A stretch of 64,000 nucleotides of DNA. It comes from DATKFM01 sp963851215 (GTDB lineage Bacteria > Pseudomonadota > Alphaproteobacteria > Dongiales > Dongiaceae). A program made the position numbers and the translations under genes. Of this stretch, positions 17,280 through 24,519 are shown piece after piece. Position 1 is the stretch's first letter, and the number at the start of each line of letters is the position of its first letter. Under the pieces are notes generated by a model that was not told the origin of the DNA, did no database searches, and saw only the letters and a list, made by a program, of their open reading frames with translations. The stretch spans positions 124,001-188,000 of the forward strand of contig CAWKOG010000014.1 in NCBI GenBank assembly GCA_963851215.1. The letters run 5' to 3'.

Positions 17280-17992
17280 ATGCAGGAACGCACGGCGCAG
17301 AAATTCCAGCTCGGCCACCGCACCCGCGTCGAAGCGGCGGCGGAGGAACTGCGCCGCCGCATCCTCGACGGCGATTTCCCGGAAGGCTTCCAGCTCCGCC
17401 AGGATGCGCTGGCCGCGGAGTTCGGCATCAGCCGCATCCCCATCCGCGAGGCGCTGTTCCAGCTCGAGGCCGAAGGGCTGGTGAACATCCATCCCCATCG
17501 CGGCGCGATCGTCTCGGCGCTGTCGGCGGCGGAGGTCGAGGAGATCTACGAATTGCGCGCGCTGCTCGAGCCGCGCCTGCTGGCGAGTTCTGCGCCGAAA
17601 CTGACATCGGAGGATTACCGCGCCATCGACGTTATCCTCGACGAATACAGCGCCGAGCTGCGCGCCGATCATGTCGGCCGCTGGGGCGAGTTGAACACCG
17701 CGCTGCATGGGCTGCTCTACCGCCATGCCGATCAGCCGCGCACGGCCGCGATCGTCGCCTCCTGCTGCAGAACGCCGACCGCTACACCCGCATGCATATC
17801 TCCTTCACGCAAGGCCGCAGCCGCGCCGAGCGCGAGCATGCCGACATCGTCAAGCTCTGCAGGAAGGGCGATGTGACGGGCGCCTGCCGCGCGCTGGAGG
17901 AGCATATCCGCAATGCCGGCGCGTCGCTCACCGAGGTCATCCGCCGCAGCGAAAAGCCGCCGCAAGACGACAGCAAGAAAAAGCGCGCCTGA
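17280..17992 (+). CDS. GntR-family regulator, FCD type (frameshifted)
   Basis: The N-terminal winged-helix domain is clear (RRRILDGDFPEGFQLRQDAL then EFGISRIPIREAL), followed by an all-helical FCD ligand domain (AAEVEEIYELRALLEP). The frame is lost near 17763 and recovers as LLQNADRYTRMHISFTQGR to the TGA at 17992; one missing base in GCCTCCTGCTG explains it. Intact length would be about 237 residues. Start ATG 17280 is preferred over an upstream ATG at 17220, which lies in the operator. It probably senses a substrate or intermediate of the enzymes beside it; the enolase-superfamily gene follows by 26 bases. Confidence 0.85.
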
Positions 17993-18018
17993 CCGCGGCG
18001 CCCAGGGGAAACACCGGA

Positions 18019-19122
18019 ATGAAAATCACCAAGATCACCGCCTACCAGGTGGACCTGCCGCTGAAGGAGGGCCGCTACGCCTGGTCCAACGACAATGCGG
18101 TGGAAACCTTCAACTCCACTGTCGTCGCCGTGGAGACCGATGCCGGCATCACCGGCTATGGCGAATGCTGCCCGCTCGGCCCCGCCTATCTGCCGGCTTA
18201 TGCCGCAGGCGTGCGCGCCGGCCTGAAGGAGATCGCGCCGAAGCTCATTGGCCTCGATCCCACCCATCTCGGCGTGCTGAACCGCCGGATGGACGAGGCG
18301 ATCCGCGGCCATCCCTATGTGAAGGCGCCGGTCGATGTCGCCTGCTGGGACATCCTGGGCAAGGCGGCGAAACTTCCCGTCTATGCCCTGCTCGGCGGCG
18401 CGCAGCAGGCCGAGGTGAAGCTCTACCGCGCCATCTCCCAGGACACGCCCGACAAGATGGCCGCCAGCGTCGGCCGTTACCGCGCCGAGGGCTACACCAA
18501 GTTCCAGCTCAAGGTCGGCGGCAACGCCGACACCGATATCGAGCGCATCCACGCCTGCCGCGCGGTGCTGAAATCCGGCGACGTGCTGATCGCCGACAGC
18601 AACACCGGCTGGACCATGCACGAGGCCGCCCGCGTGGTGCAGGCGGTGCGCGACGTCGATGTCTATATCGAGCAGCCCTGCCGCACCTACGAGGAATGCC
18701 TGACCGTCCGCCGCCGCACCTCGCTGCCCTTCATCCTCGACGAGAACATCGACGGCATCGGCATCCTGCTGCGCGCGATCTCGGAGGGCGCGATGGACGT
18801 GATCAATCTCAAGATCTCCAAGGTCGGCGGGCTGACGCGCGCGCGGGAGATGCGCGACCTCTGCCTCAATGCCGGCGTCGCCATGACCATCGAGGACACC
18901 TGGGGCGGCGATATCGTCACATCGGCCATCGCCCATCTCGCGCGCTCCACGCCCGACGAGTTCCTCTTCTCCGCCACCGACTTCAACAGCTACGGCACCA
19001 AGGACATCGCCAAGGGCGCGCCAAAGCGCAAGGACGGCAAGATGACCGCGCCCGATGTCCCCGGCCTCGGCATCGAGCCGCTGCTGGATGTCCTGGGCAA
19101 GCCGGTGCTGAGCGTCGGTTAG
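18019..19122 (+). CDS. Mandelate racemase / muconate lactonizing enzyme family, hydroxyproline-type
   Basis: A 367-residue enolase-superfamily enzyme. The acid/base lysines are Lys165 (KFQLKVG) and Lys265 (NLKISK); metal ligands are Asp193, Glu218 and Asp241. GECCPLGP, MDEAIRGHPYVKAPVD and WGGDIV match the subgroup holding 4-hydroxyproline betaine 2-epimerase (HpbD) and cis-3-hydroxy-L-proline dehydratase. Epimerisation or dehydration of a proline derivative is therefore likely; which one is not decidable here. It follows the GntR gene closely, and the Rieske and lyase genes upstream fit a betaine or hydroxyproline pathway. Confidence 0.87.
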   Translation: MKITKITAYQVDLPLKEGRYAWSNDNAVETFNSTVVAVETDAGITGYGECCPLGPAYLPAYAAGVRAGLKEIAPKLIGLDPTHLGVLNRRMDEAIRGHPYVKAPVDVACWDILGKAAKLPVYALLGGAQQAEVKLYRAISQDTPDKMAASVGRYRAEGYTKFQLKVGGNADTDIERIHACRAVLKSGDVLIADSNTGWTMHEAARVVQAVRDVDVYIEQPCRTYEECLTVRRRTSLPFILDENIDGIGILLRAISEGAMDVINLKISKVGGLTRAREMRDLCLNAGVAMTIEDTWGGDIVTSAIAHLARSTPDEFLFSATDFNSYGTKDIAKGAPKRKDGKMTAPDVPGLGIEPLLDVLGKPVLSVG

Positions 19123-19150
19123 TCCCGCGGAATACGCCCAAGGAATTGTA

Positions 19151-19173
19151 GGGGCGGGTTTCAAACCCGCCCC
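19151..19173. repeat. Perfect hairpin GGGGCGGGTTT / AAACCCGCCCC
   Basis: Arms 19151-19161 and 19163-19173 pair perfectly around one base. It begins 28 bases after the enolase-superfamily stop. I recall similar TAGGGGCGGGTTTCAAACCC elements as dispersed extragenic repeats in other bacteria. It may also stop transcription, but no T-run follows. Confidence 0.6.
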
Positions 19174-19198
19174 GTCGATGACGCCTTCGCGTGACAAT

Positions 19199-19260
19199 CC
19201 TCACTTCCTTCTCTGTGCCTCTGTGGTGAAACCTTCTTGCTTGTCTGTGGTTGTTTCATC
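19199..19260. repeat. Extragenic low-complexity repeat copy (TCTGTG...TGTGGTGAA type)
   Basis: Non-coding sequence with TCTCTGTGCCTCTGTGGTGAA resembles the segment CTCTTTGTGACTTTGTGGTGAA of the element at 24411-24498. It looks like a degenerate copy of the same extragenic repeat family. Confidence 0.4.
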
Positions 19261-19285
19261 CACAGCCCACGGTGCCGATTCTCTC

Positions 19286-19320
19286 CTGACAGCATGCTGT
19301 CAGCAGGCCCTCTCTATAAC
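19286..19320 (+). promoter_or_regulatory. Perfect 18-bp palindrome next to a -10 box, upstream of the DJ-1/PfpI gene
   Basis: CTGACAGCATGCTGTCAG (19286-19303) is a perfect palindrome, followed 11 bases later by TATAAC (19315-19320), a plausible -10 element. The palindrome covers the -35 region, as expected for a repressor or activator site. The regulator is not encoded next to it. Confidence 0.6.
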
Positions 19321-19355
19321 CCGCTGCATGCAACCCCCATGCGGGAGATTCTGAG

Positions 19356-19961
19356 ATGAAGAAATCCATCGCCGTCCTGCTGGTCGACGGCTTCGCGGAT
19401 TGGGAGATCGGCCCGGTCCTTCCGGCCGCGCGCCACTATTTCGGCGCGTCCGTCATCACCGCCAGCCTCGACGGCAACGCCGTGCGCTCCATCGGCGGCC
19501 TGCTGGTGCAGCCGGAAAAGCGCCTCGCCGATCTGAAACCCGCGGCAGCGCATCTCTGGCTCCTGCCCGGCAGCGACTTCTGGGCCAAGGGCCCGCGCGC
19601 CGGCCTGTCCGAGGCGCTGCAGGCCCGCGCCAAGGCCGGCAAGCCCATTGCCGCCATCTGCGGCGCCACGCTCGCCCTCGGCCATGCCGGCCTGCTGGAT
19701 CATCACGCCCACACCAGCAACAGCCTCGATTTCCTGAAACAGAACCTCCCCGCCTATCGCGGCGAGAAGCACTACCGCGACAGCTTCTGCATCCGCGACA
19801 ACAATCTCATCACCGCCCCCGCCAGCGGCCCGGTCTCCTTCGCCGTGGAAATCCTGCGCACGCTTTACCCGGACCAGGAAGAGCTGATCCAAACCGTCCG
19901 CCAGCAATTCGCCGGTGAGTTCGCGGCCCCGGCGCCCGCCCGGAAAAGCGCCGCGGCTTGA
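19356..19961 (+). CDS. DJ-1/PfpI family protein (type 1 glutamine amidotransferase-like)
   Basis: A 201-residue protein with the DJ-1/PfpI fold: nucleophilic Cys102 in the elbow AAICGATLALG and the partner acidic residue Glu17 (DGFADWE). Members include glyoxalase III / deglycase-like proteins, chaperones and amidases, so the reaction is open. GGGAGATTCTGAG supports the ATG at 19356. The last 18 residues are Ala/Pro-rich. The perfect palindrome upstream suggests inducible expression. Confidence 0.85.
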   Translation: MKKSIAVLLVDGFADWEIGPVLPAARHYFGASVITASLDGNAVRSIGGLLVQPEKRLADLKPAAAHLWLLPGSDFWAKGPRAGLSEALQARAKAGKPIAAICGATLALGHAGLLDHHAHTSNSLDFLKQNLPAYRGEKHYRDSFCIRDNNLITAPASGPVSFAVEILRTLYPDQEELIQTVRQQFAGEFAAPAPARKSAAA

Positions 19962-20004
19962 GCCGCGGCGGCGGCGCGAAGCCGCGGGAAACGCCGGGAG
20001 ACGC

Positions 20005-20692
20005 TCAGCCCGCCAGCATGTGATCCGCCAGGCTGTAGCAGTGGCTCGCCTGATAGGCGTTCCGGCCCCGATTCATATGCGTCAGGTTGAACGCCCTGAT
20101 GGCGCGCAACGCGCGGCGCGTCTTCATGAACTTGCCGATCGAGGCGATAGCCGCGGACCTTGACGCCGAAGATGTCCTGGCCGCGCGGGAAGAAACAGCC
20201 CACGTCCTCGGGCGCTTCGACGCAGCGTTCGAGAAAGGCATCGTCCACCCGGCCCTGGTCGAGCGAATGATCCCCAGTGAAATCCGAAAGATGCACCAGG
20301 AAATTCGCCCGGATGCCCTCGCCGTCGGCATAGAGCGCGAAAAGCTCCATCCAGCTCGCATTGACGCGGATCAGCGCCTTGCCCGGCGTCGACGGCAGGC
20401 AGGACACCGACCAGTAATGCCGCTCGGTCATCAGCGGGACCGGGATGCAGTCGCGGCCGTAACGCCCGAGAATCTCCAGCACTTCCCGCGCCTGCGGCCG
20501 GCGCAGCAGCTTCTCATACCGCCCGACGTATTTGAGACGCAGCTCCAGCGATTCCGCGCGCTCACCGCCATCGCGCAGCTTCGCCTTGCCCTCCATCCAA
20601 GCGCGCTGCTGCTCGAGATTCAGGAATCGGCGCAGACCGGTCGTGCTCCGGCCGCGAGTCGCGCTCACGTCAGGTGCCATGTAAGGGTCCAA
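20005..20692 (-). CDS. Conserved-looking hypothetical protein (frameshifted)
   Basis: I do not recognise the family. The frame from ATG 20692 reads well to about 20145 (GVKVRGYR) and then continues in another frame as IGKFMKTRRALRAIRAF and on to LADHMLAG and the TGA at 20005. Joined, this gives about 229 residues, mostly soluble alpha/beta with no signal peptide. The coding-like composition of both halves argues for a single gene with one extra base. It is convergent to the DJ-1 gene with a 43-base gap. No function can be assigned. Confidence 0.55.
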
Positions 20693-20887
20693 AGAACAAC
20701 GAAGTCAGTGTCGGTTTGCGAAAACCTAGGAAAGCCTACTTTGACCTCCATTCCTCACTAGCTCCACCGACAATTCAACATGTCGACAACTGAGGTGACA
20801 TCCCGTTCCCCTGGGAATGGCTAGGGCCACCTCTAGACTCTCGAGCACCTACGAAGGGGGAAGGCGAATTGTGGTACAAGGTCCCCC

Positions 20888-21460
20888 ATGACGGGACATC
20901 GAGAGAAGGACGACAGGCGGCTGGTCGAGGCGCACTTCGCCCCGCGGCTGCGATGCGTCCCATATACCAAGCTTGAACTCCGCCGCCCTGGCCAGGACAC
21001 TCCGGACTTCAAGCTCTACCGCGGCGATGACCATGTGGGCGTCTGCGAGATAAAGTCGCCCCAACCGAGGGAGAGGCGCGACGAGTTCGGCTCTTGCCGG
21101 CGGATACAGCGCCAAATGCTCAAGGCCGTTGAGCAGTTCAACGACGTGAACCCCGACGGGTCGCTGCTCAACGTGCTGGTTTTCGTGAGCCACGATCCGC
21201 ACGCCGACGCTGCGCATCTCCGCAAGACCATTGGGGGTGTGAGGGTCACCCCAGATGGCGAGGCCGGAATACCCGCTTTCTCGGTCACCGCCTCTAAACT
21301 AAACCCGGCCCGGCAATGCATCGACGCGATCATGTGGTTCGGCGCGAGCGCGTCTGGCGAATTGGCAGAGGGCATGCTGAACAGGACGCTCGGAGAGGCC
21401 AGGCTTCGCAAGACGTGCGAGTACGTGTTCGGCATCGACCCGCCACTCAAGGCCGTCTGA
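20888..21460 (+). CDS. PD-(D/E)XK nuclease-like hypothetical protein
   Basis: A 190-residue soluble protein. Residues 37-58 (DTPDFKLYRGDDHVG... then CEIKSPQ) match the PD-(D/E)XK pattern: Pro39-Asp40, then Glu54-x-Lys56 on the next strand. An Arg/Asp-rich N-terminus and a helical C-terminus surround it. It has no methyltransferase partner, so a restriction enzyme is not proven; a DNA-repair or defence nuclease or a non-catalytic relative is equally possible. It sits in a stretch of small accessory genes with no clear operon partner. Confidence 0.5.
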   Translation: MTGHREKDDRRLVEAHFAPRLRCVPYTKLELRRPGQDTPDFKLYRGDDHVGVCEIKSPQPRERRDEFGSCRRIQRQMLKAVEQFNDVNPDGSLLNVLVFVSHDPHADAAHLRKTIGGVRVTPDGEAGIPAFSVTASKLNPARQCIDAIMWFGASASGELAEGMLNRTLGEARLRKTCEYVFGIDPPLKAV

Positions 21461-21529
21461 TCAAAACGCCCGGCCGCATGGTCCGCCCAGCTTGTCTCGA
21501 GGCCTTGAAGCTGCCAGCGGAGTGAAGCG

Positions 21530-21778
21530 CTACGCCCCCCGACTAATCTTTCGGATCGCCAATGCAATTTCGGCAAAGGTGCCGAGCGCGACCGCAAAAA
21601 GAATTCTATACATGCCCTCGTCGATTAACGCGCCCGTTGTGGGAGCGGTCGTGTATCGACCCAAATCAATCTCGCCCCTCGCCCATTCGTCCGCGAGACT
21701 GAACCCCATCAGGACTTGACCCGCGCCGAGTATCAGCGCGAGGACCGCGACGACCCGTGCAAATTGTGAGAAAAACAA
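21530..21778 (-). CDS. Small membrane protein, hypothetical
   Basis: 82 residues. Residues 6-27 form a hydrophobic helix (VVAVLALILGAGQVLMGF) and a second weaker one covers 58-74. A polar loop with DEWARGEIDLGRY lies between, probably periplasmic. No family recognised; start at 21778 is the first in-frame codon. Confidence 0.5.
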   Translation of the reverse strand: MFFSQFARVVAVLALILGAGQVLMGFSLADEWARGEIDLGRYTTAPTTGALIDEGMYRILFAVALGTFAEIALAIRKISRGA

Positions 21779-21978
21779 AGTGTCCTCCTGGTTCTGCCTA
21801 TCACTGCGCGCGGATCATATCCGGGACGAGAGACGAGCGTCCAGATCACCACCCGAGCCGGGTTCGGGTAAAACGAATCAGAGCCAGTCTCTTGCACAGC
21901 CACAACGGGTAGTGGCGATTTGAAATTCGTGCCGGTCCGTGCTGATGTGGCGTTGCTTCTTTCCATCGGAGGAAAGCG

Positions 21979-22272
21979 ATGCACAATTGGCTTATGCGGA
22001 ATTTGTCGCTGCTGGCGTTTCTGCTGATATTGGCGAGCTTGGCGTATGCGGCATTGGCGTTGGTGCCGCTGCTGAGACTCCTCTGGGCCACAAGTGGCCC
22101 GTTTCGTTTCGGGCAGGTATTGTGGGGAGGATTGGCCGGACTGTTGGTCACCGCGGCGTACATTCTCGCCATTGCAGTTGTATACGGGCTTTTCCTGCGT
22201 TTCCTCGCGCTGTGCGACGATATCGCGGCGATCCGCCGGCAGCAGACCGGTGAGCCCGCGAGCCTCGAGTAG
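21979..22272 (+). CDS. Small two-helix membrane protein, hypothetical
   Basis: 97 residues with two long hydrophobic helices (about 9-35 and 44-74) and a short charged cytoplasmic tail (DDIAAIRRQQTG). A Shine-Dalgarno GGAGG precedes ATG 21979. It converges on the GFA-domain gene with a ten-base gap. No function can be assigned. Confidence 0.55.
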   Translation: MHNWLMRNLSLLAFLLILASLAYAALALVPLLRLLWATSGPFRFGQVLWGGLAGLLVTAAYILAIAVVYGLFLRFLALCDDIAAIRRQQTGEPASLE

Positions 22273-22282
22273 CACTACTGGA

Positions 22283-22732
22283 TCAGAGCCGGTTTCCGCC
22301 AACCGCCTCCGGCGTCCAGTTGCGCTTCCTGCGGGCGAGGCGGTTCTCCGTGGTCTCGCCTTCGAAGTCCGCCGGCGCCACGACGAGCTCTTTGCGGTCC
22401 ACATTGTCGAACGTGTTCACATTGACCACGGCGTAGCGGGCGCCGTCGATCTCGCAGGTTGCGATCGGCACCGCGCCGCAGGTGGTGCAGATATGGAAAT
22501 CCGCCGTCTTGGTGCCGAACCGGTAGCGGGTGACCCGCTTTTCATCGGCGACGGTCAGCGCGAAACGGCCCTCCGGGTGCGAGGTCCAGACGCCGCCATG
22601 CTTCACGCATAGGCCGCAGCCGCAGGCGCGCACGGGGATCGTCGGCCCGGCGCCGGGCCAGTCGAAGGTGATGCGGATGTTGCCGCAATGGCAGCTGCCG
22701 TTGATTCGCCGGTAGGTTGCTGCGTCGGCCAT
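22283..22732 (-). CDS. GFA-domain (glutathione-dependent formaldehyde-activating-like) zinc protein
   Basis: 149 residues starting MADAATYRR. The Cys pattern of the GFA family is present: CHCGN near the N-terminus, RACGCGLCVKHGG, and CTTCGAVP further on, which bind zinc. Members include glutathione-S-formaldehyde adduct catalysts, but most have unknown roles. GAGGCGAACC upstream of the ATG supports this start. The frame is also open through the upstream DUF1801 gene, giving an apparent fusion; I consider that an artefact of one missing A and annotate two genes. Confidence 0.8.
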   Translation of the reverse strand: MADAATYRRINGSCHCGNIRITFDWPGAGPTIPVRACGCGLCVKHGGVWTSHPEGRFALTVADEKRVTRYRFGTKTADFHICTTCGAVPIATCEIDGARYAVVNVNTFDNVDRKELVVAPADFEGETTENRLARRKRNWTPEAVGGNRL

Positions 22733-22766
22733 GTCGGTTCGCCTCTGTTCACGCGCGATTGTATGT

Positions 22767-23239
22767 TCAGGCGCTCTTCGATTTTTTCTGGGAGCGGCCG
22801 GGGCCAGCGCAGCTCGCACCGACGTGTTCAGCGCCACGGCGGCGCGAATCAGCGCCTTCAACGCCTTTTCATCGATCTTGTCGCCTTCCTGGAAATCGAT
22901 CGCGCGCCTGGTGTTGCCGTCGAGGCTGGAGTTGAAGAGGCCGGAAGGGTCCTCCAGCGAGGCGCCCTTGGCGAAGGTCATCTTCACGACGCTCTTGTAG
23001 GTCTCGCCGGTGCAGATGATTCCGCCGTGGGACCAGACCGGCACCCCCCGCCACTTCCACTCCTCGACCACCTGGGGGTCGGCCTGCTTGATGAGACTCC
23101 GGATCCGGGCGAGCATCTCGCCCCGCCAATCGCCCAGCTCCTTGATCCGCCCATCGATCAGCCGGGAGGGAGAGTCTCCGCCTTTTCCTTCCTTCGAGCC
23201 GCTCTTCGTCTTCTTCATGGTCGATGTCGCTTTCTTCAT
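22767..23239 (-). CDS. DUF1801 domain protein (apparent fusion to GFA gene)
   Basis: The start MKKATSTMKKTKSG at 23239 is followed by a DUF1801 fold (VEEWKWRGVPVWSHGG, MTFAKGASLEDPSGLFNSSL). Family members usually end in a Lys/Ser-rich tail. The run of six A at 22781-22786 (T on the plus strand) breaks this: with seven A the frame reads RKKSKSA and stops at 22767; as written it runs on into the GFA gene. The function of DUF1801 is unknown. It is the middle gene of a DUF1801-DUF1801-GFA operon. Confidence 0.7.
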
Positions 23240-23295
23240 GGTCGTTGTCCTTTGCCCGGTCCGCTCACGCCACGCCCGCACATCGCCCTGGCCGC

Positions 23296-23766
23296 TCACA
23301 TTCGTTCGCCGGGCAATTTGCTGGCCTGCTTCACCCAGGCGGCGAACTGGGCTTCGTCGAGCTGGTCGTCCTCATGGATGTCGAGATAGCGCACGTCCTT
23401 CTGCTTGGACTCGCCGGGCGGGACAGGGCGCAGCGCCGCGCCGCGGAAGAAAGCCACCTTGACGTACCTGGTGAAGCAATGCACGCCGAGGAACCAGCCC
23501 TCGCCCTCGATGCCATAGAAGGGCGAGTTCCATTTGACCGCCTTGTACACGCCGGGGACGGCGCGCTCGATGAGCGCGTCGAGACGGCGCCCGACGTCGC
23601 GCTTCCAGCCGGGCATGGCCGCGATGTAGGCCTGCACGGGGGCGTCGCCATAGGCCTTCGCGATCTGCGGGTTGCCGCCGGAGAGCAGCTTCGGCTTCGC
23701 GGCGGCCCGCTTGGCGGCCGCCTTCTTCGCGGCCTTCGCCGATTTTTTGGATGCCTTGCCGGCCAT
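23296..23766 (-). CDS. DUF1801 domain protein with Lys/Ala-rich N-terminus
   Basis: 156 residues from ATG 23766, which has GGAG upstream. The first 30 residues are Lys/Ala repeats of histone-H1-like composition, followed by the DUF1801 domain (AVKWNSPFYGIEGEGWF, RYVKVAFFRGAALRP). It is first in the operon with a second DUF1801 gene and a GFA gene. The basic tail may bind nucleic acid; this is inference. Confidence 0.75.
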   Translation of the reverse strand: MAGKASKKSAKAAKKAAAKRAAAKPKLLSGGNPQIAKAYGDAPVQAYIAAMPGWKRDVGRRLDALIERAVPGVYKAVKWNSPFYGIEGEGWFLGVHCFTRYVKVAFFRGAALRPVPPGESKQKDVRYLDIHEDDQLDEAQFAAWVKQASKLPGERM

Positions 23767-24210
23767 TATGTTCACTCCAACAGATGGACTCATCCCAATT
23801 TTGAAGAAAGCGGGACCAGAGTCAATTTTTCCGCAGCCGGAAATCTTGATGTCGAGGACAATCGTCCTACATCGATCATGCCGCTGAAATCAGCGGCCTT
23901 GATGTTGGACATTGTCTATCTGTATGCCACGCGGCTCCCGCCTGACGAGTGCGCCGCCGGCTCCTCTTGCCCGACAATATTTCATCGGCGCGTGAGGAAT
24001 CCGCACGCGAACCCAAGGGCCAGTGATTCCCTTGTATGGCATCGATCCCAAAAATCAGGGTCCCCCGCGTGCGCTGCGCCGCAATTCTCGCGCAACGCCT
24101 TGTGTCTGATAGCGAAAGCCGGATTTAGCGATGCCGCGGCTGAAAAATTGTTCCAGACGGATCAAGGATTTGCGCGGAGGAAGATAGCGCAAGATGCACG
24201 CGTGAAGGTT

Positions 24211-24297
24211 CTCGCCACGAAGGGAAGGGTTTCACGCGAAGGCGCGAAGCCGCGAAGAAGCAAGCAAGGACGGTTCGCCGCAGATGAACGCTGATGG
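24211..24297 (-). repeat. Extragenic repeat, copy A (reverse orientation)
   Basis: It contains CGCGAAGCCGCGAAGAAG (24243-24260), the exact reverse complement of 24444-24461 in copy B, plus an ATCTGCGGC-like block (as GCCGCAGAT). It shows no coding signs and resembles dispersed low-complexity extragenic repeats. Confidence 0.6.
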
Positions 24298-24410
24298 AGC
24301 GAGCTATCCGCGAAAGCTCTGAATAGGAGGCCACTCTGATTTCTTGCACGCCGCTGGCGCGCAGGAATCATCTTCGACCGGGAATCCCTTTCAGCCGACG
24401 GCCACTCACT

Positions 24411-24498
24411 GCATCTGTGTTTTTATCTGCGGCTAAACCTTTTCTTCTTCGCGGCTTCGCGTGGAAATCCTTCGTGCTCTTTGTGACTTTGTGGTGAA
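24411..24498 (+). repeat. Extragenic repeat, copy B (forward orientation)
   Basis: It contains ATCTGCGGC, CTTCTTCGCGGCTTCGCG (24444-24461) and CTCTTTGTGACTTTGTGG. The first two blocks are shared in inverted orientation with copy A, the last with the element at 19199-19260. Confidence 0.6.
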
Positions 24499-24519
24499 GC
24501 GAACTTTCCTCCCGACCTC

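Larger units (their letters stand above)
23767..24519. other. 753-base intergenic region carrying repeat elements
   Basis: There is no gene here with a ribosome site or family similarity. The first 430 bases show nothing I recognise. The second half holds two copies of an extragenic repeat in inverted orientation, listed separately. Confidence 0.6.

Noticed and set aside
23224..24294. Long plus-strand frame across the DUF1801 genes and intergenic region
   Set aside because: Most of it is antisense to DUF1801 genes and the remainder runs into repeat DNA; no family features.
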